Shown here: positions 61,489 through 64,000 of the stretch, piece after piece
Layout of the letters: each line of letters opens with the position of its first letter
Position numbering within the stretch: position 1 is the first letter of the stretch
Assembly (NCBI GenBank): GCA_001600095.1
Contig: BCIX01000002.1
Location: 2,356,001 to 2,420,000 of the forward strand
Reading direction: 5' to 3'
Source of the DNA: Bullera alba
Taxonomy: Eukaryota > Basidiomycota > Tremellomycetes > Tremellales > Bulleraceae
Length of the DNA: 64,000 nt
Translations under genes and position numbers: made by a program
The notes under the pieces: model-generated
The model's database searches: none
What the model was told of the DNA's origin: nothing
What the model saw: only the letters and a program-made list of their open reading frames with translations

Positions 61489-63609
61489 TCAAGCTCTGGC
61501 CGATCGCTCTTCCTCCGACACCTCGAGCACCCACCGATGCAACACTCCCAAAAACATTTCCTCCCACCCGTCAGCCCTCTTCGCCACGACTAGCGGGTCA
61601 AAGGCGATCAGGGGTACATCCTTACCGCCGCGCTTGACGAATCCGCTCCGGGTCGTGGGCTGCTTGTTGTCGGTCGTCTCTGAGCCCGACTCGCCTGGTC
61701 CAAGTGCTGGGGACGGAGACTGCTGTCTAGAAGTGGCCGGCGACACCGAGGACGTCCTGTTGGGCAGCACTGATGGAGGGTTTAGTAGAGTCGTAGATGG
61801 ATGAGATGGCATGGTTATCGGCAGCTTGTACCGATGCCGCAGAGCACTAGACATGGTCAGACGTGGTCTATTTTCGTTACTCACGCAGCCCAGCACGTCA
61901 GGTTGTTGACCCGTCTGAATGTCCATGCTTTGTCCGTGACTGCTTCATCGTGGTCTCCTTCACCGGGACTCGGCGAGGCCGTTCGAGACGTCTCATGTAT
62001 ATCCTCGATCGGAATGAAGCCCCATGTCTGTGAAGACGAAAGCACCGCAGAGTTGAAGGCTTGAGTCAGAACGAAGCCATCGCTACGTACATCTTGGTAA
62101 GCTCACTGTCGAGGCGACACCAATGTCACTCACGTGAGATAAGATACCAGTTCCCTGTCCCGTCCATCATGGCCAGGTCGAGGCAATGTCTTTTGTAGAT
62201 ACTCAGGTAGATGGGCATTGATGAACAGAAAGAGGCGCTCTGGAACGGGAATTGTCAATACCTGCTCGTCATTGATCCTTTGATAGACACTGACCCGTCT
62301 CTCTCCCTTGCCATTGGTCCTTTGCCCACTCCTCCAATTCTCCTGGAGTCTGACCCTCTCGCACTCCAAACATGTGTTCCACCACTCCCACCCACTTCCT
62401 CACGCTGTCCCTCACATTATCCCATCTCTCCTCGTCGCTTTCCATTTCTCGATACATACGACCTTCCTGTATGATTCTGTCCTCCCAGGTCACTAGATGC
62501 GCATTCTCATTGTGATGTTGAGCCAATGCGTTGAGGCTATAGTCCTCTTCGTCAGAATCGTAAATGTCGGGCTCAGTGAAAGTGGTGGAGGTGGGTCGAG
62601 CCGACTCTTGATCCGATAATATGGAAGACGCCGTTGTATCGCTTTCACTGGTGATTGTATCGTATCTCGGTCGCGGTGGCGTTTCCACTTCAATTCTCAA
62701 CGACTCTTCTAACGCTCTCAAGCCACCTAAGACCTCCAAGGCTGCTTTGCGGAGTTCTGCGAGTTCGTCTGCCTTGCTCGGAGCATCATTGAAGGAAGAA
62801 GGACCCAAACTGCTTTTCCTAGGTGGATTTGATCCATGGCTTACTGCTCGGGGCAGAGGTGAGCCACTCGAGGGGCGAGACGGCGTTGAAAAGCTACTGC
62901 GCGGCTTGTTGGCCTTCGGCGGCGCGAGATGGATATTGGATCCGGATGCTTTCCTATTGACGGGGTTCGACACCGACAACACTAGTGATCTGATACGGCG
63001 GATAGTCTGAGCGGTATTGACGAGAACGCTGGCCGAATCTTTGCCTCCTCTGTTGATCCTGCCCGGAGTAGTAGGCGAAGAGAGATTCATCGAGACCGTG
63101 GGTGACGTGGGGAACATGACCGTAGCTGAGGAGACCATACCGGAGCTGCCACCACCCAACGACCAGGTATTGCGGAGGTTGTACACCAGTCCTCGGGCTT
63201 CCCTCCTCGCCGTATTTGGATCTATACGCGGCAGATCGACTTCTTTCCACGGTTTCCTCTCCTTCATGACGGGTTTGGAGCCGCTCGATGACGAAGCTGG
63301 CGGTATATTCTCCTCATCCTCGTCGAGGCTGTTCAAGCCTTTGACTCCCACTCCACTCCCAGGTCGATGCTCCACAAGCCCTGCTCGAGCGAAATGCATT
63401 TGCAGATCTTTGATCGATCCTAGCATCTGGACCGACTCTCTCTTAGCCGCCGACCGCGAGATGTGCCTGAAGCGAGGGTTCTGAAGTGGCTGGATAGCGG
63501 GTACAGCAGTACCAGCAGTCGATGACATGTCCGGCAGCTTCGACGATGAAGCGGCTGGGTGTTCTGCGGACTCTGACATGGCGTCAAGGGAAGGGGTTGC
63601 TCGGCGCAA
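61489..63609 (-). CDS. Unknown protein with disordered head and helical core
   Basis: I do not recognise a family. The ATG at 63609 opens a long exon: Ser/Pro head, RFRHISRSAAKRESVQMLGS, KERKPWKEVDLPRIDPNT, TARREARGLVYNLRNTWSLG, IRRIRSLVLSVSNPVNRK, ADELAELRKAALEVLGGLRA (amphipathic helix), then WEDRIIQEGRMYREMESDEE and VRKWVGVVEHMFGVREG. Later exons give RLFLFINAHLPEYLQKTLP, SYLTELTKMYTWGFIPIEDI, and ALRHRYKLPITMPSHPSTT, a Ser-rich loop, then DPLVVAKRADGWEEMFLGVL, ending SEEERSARA at 61489. Joining SYLT to ELTKMY needs a 28-nt intron (62106-62133). The helical blocks keep one coherent frame across four introns, so the gene is real. No enzyme motif or membrane segment. Confidence 0.75.
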
Positions 63610-64000
63610 GCGACCACGGGTAGAGGTAGATGCGTCTGTTTCGGCGATAGGTTATTCGGTGACAGCGGACAATCGAGTTTTGACGGGATCGGAAGGAGCT
63701 GTCGAGGTGATCTGAGCAGCGCTTCCAGGCTCAAGTCTATGACTCCGGCGCAGAGTTGACAGGGGAGTCCCGCGAGGGCTGAGAACTGATCAGGATAGTC
63801 GTATGGTGTCGCCTATTGAGCCAAGGTGAGCTCGTGGATGCCTTCTAAAAGTCAACACATGCACTCACTCGCCCCCAAACACACCTTTCACTTTGTCCCA
63901 GCGCGACCGAGCGAGCCCAGCGCGTTTCAGCTTACCCCGCGGGGTAGAGGGCTCGGTCACAACGTGGTAGGCGTGCTGACTTCCGAGGTGCTGCGGAAGC
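63610..64000. other. Upstream region of the terminal gene
   Basis: Likely promoter of the 63609 gene. No other gene recognised before the window ends. Confidence 0.4.

Overview
This window is nuclear DNA of a basidiomycete fungus, most likely a tremellomycete yeast of the Cryptococcus/Kwoniella kind. Three things point there: nearly every gene is broken by many very short introns (commonly 35-60 nt, GTRAGT donors, CTGAC/CTAAC-like branch sites close to the acceptor); gene models resemble that group (WOPR regulator, compact DASH subunit, Dal5-type permease, RTA1 proteins); and no bacterial signatures are present. The assignment to class is inference; no rRNA or other marker is present to fix genus. 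No rRNA, CRISPR or confident tRNA was found.

Layout. 1-4.0 kb: an F-box protein gene running off the left edge and a Dal5-type major facilitator permease, both minus. 4.4-10.4 kb: a gene-poor, decayed block with a frameshifted Ulp1-like (C48) cysteine protease, scattered frame-shifted coding remnants and a gag-like coiled-coil/zinc-knuckle ORF; this looks like mobile-element debris. 10.8-21.4 kb: housekeeping genes, namely a transcriptional cyclin, glycyl-tRNA synthetase, an Arc1/AIMP1-like synthetase cofactor, eRF3/SUP35, the DASH subunit HSK3 and holocytochrome c synthase. 22.7-24.6 kb: a serine-rich unknown protein and AP-3 sigma. 25.8-30.1 kb: a tandem pair of RTA1-like seven-helix membrane proteins. 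31.4-43.2 kb: pyruvate carboxylase, TFIIS, thioredoxin reductase, U2AF large subunit and TIM8. 43.3-47.9 kb: a tandem cytochrome P450 pair. 48.5-55.9 kb: a RidA/YjgF protein, a TRPY/Yvc1-like channel and a WOPR (Gti1/Pac2) transcription factor followed upstream by about 3.8 kb without genes but full of short local repeats. 59.7-63.6 kb: a secreted calpain-like protein lacking the canonical catalytic Cys and Asn, and an unknown conserved-looking protein.

Themes. Three genes (GRS1, the Arc1-like gene and TRR1) show signs of making a mitochondrial and a cytosolic form by alternative translation starts; in TRR1 the mitochondrial form would need a near-cognate codon. Translation genes (GlyRS, Arc1-like, eRF3) are adjacent. 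Microexons of 10-18 nt occur in TIM8, TRR1 and both RTA1 genes, and candidate introns fall as low as 28-35 nt. Splice structures were inferred by eye from frame, consensus and protein family fit; individual junctions may be off by a few bases.
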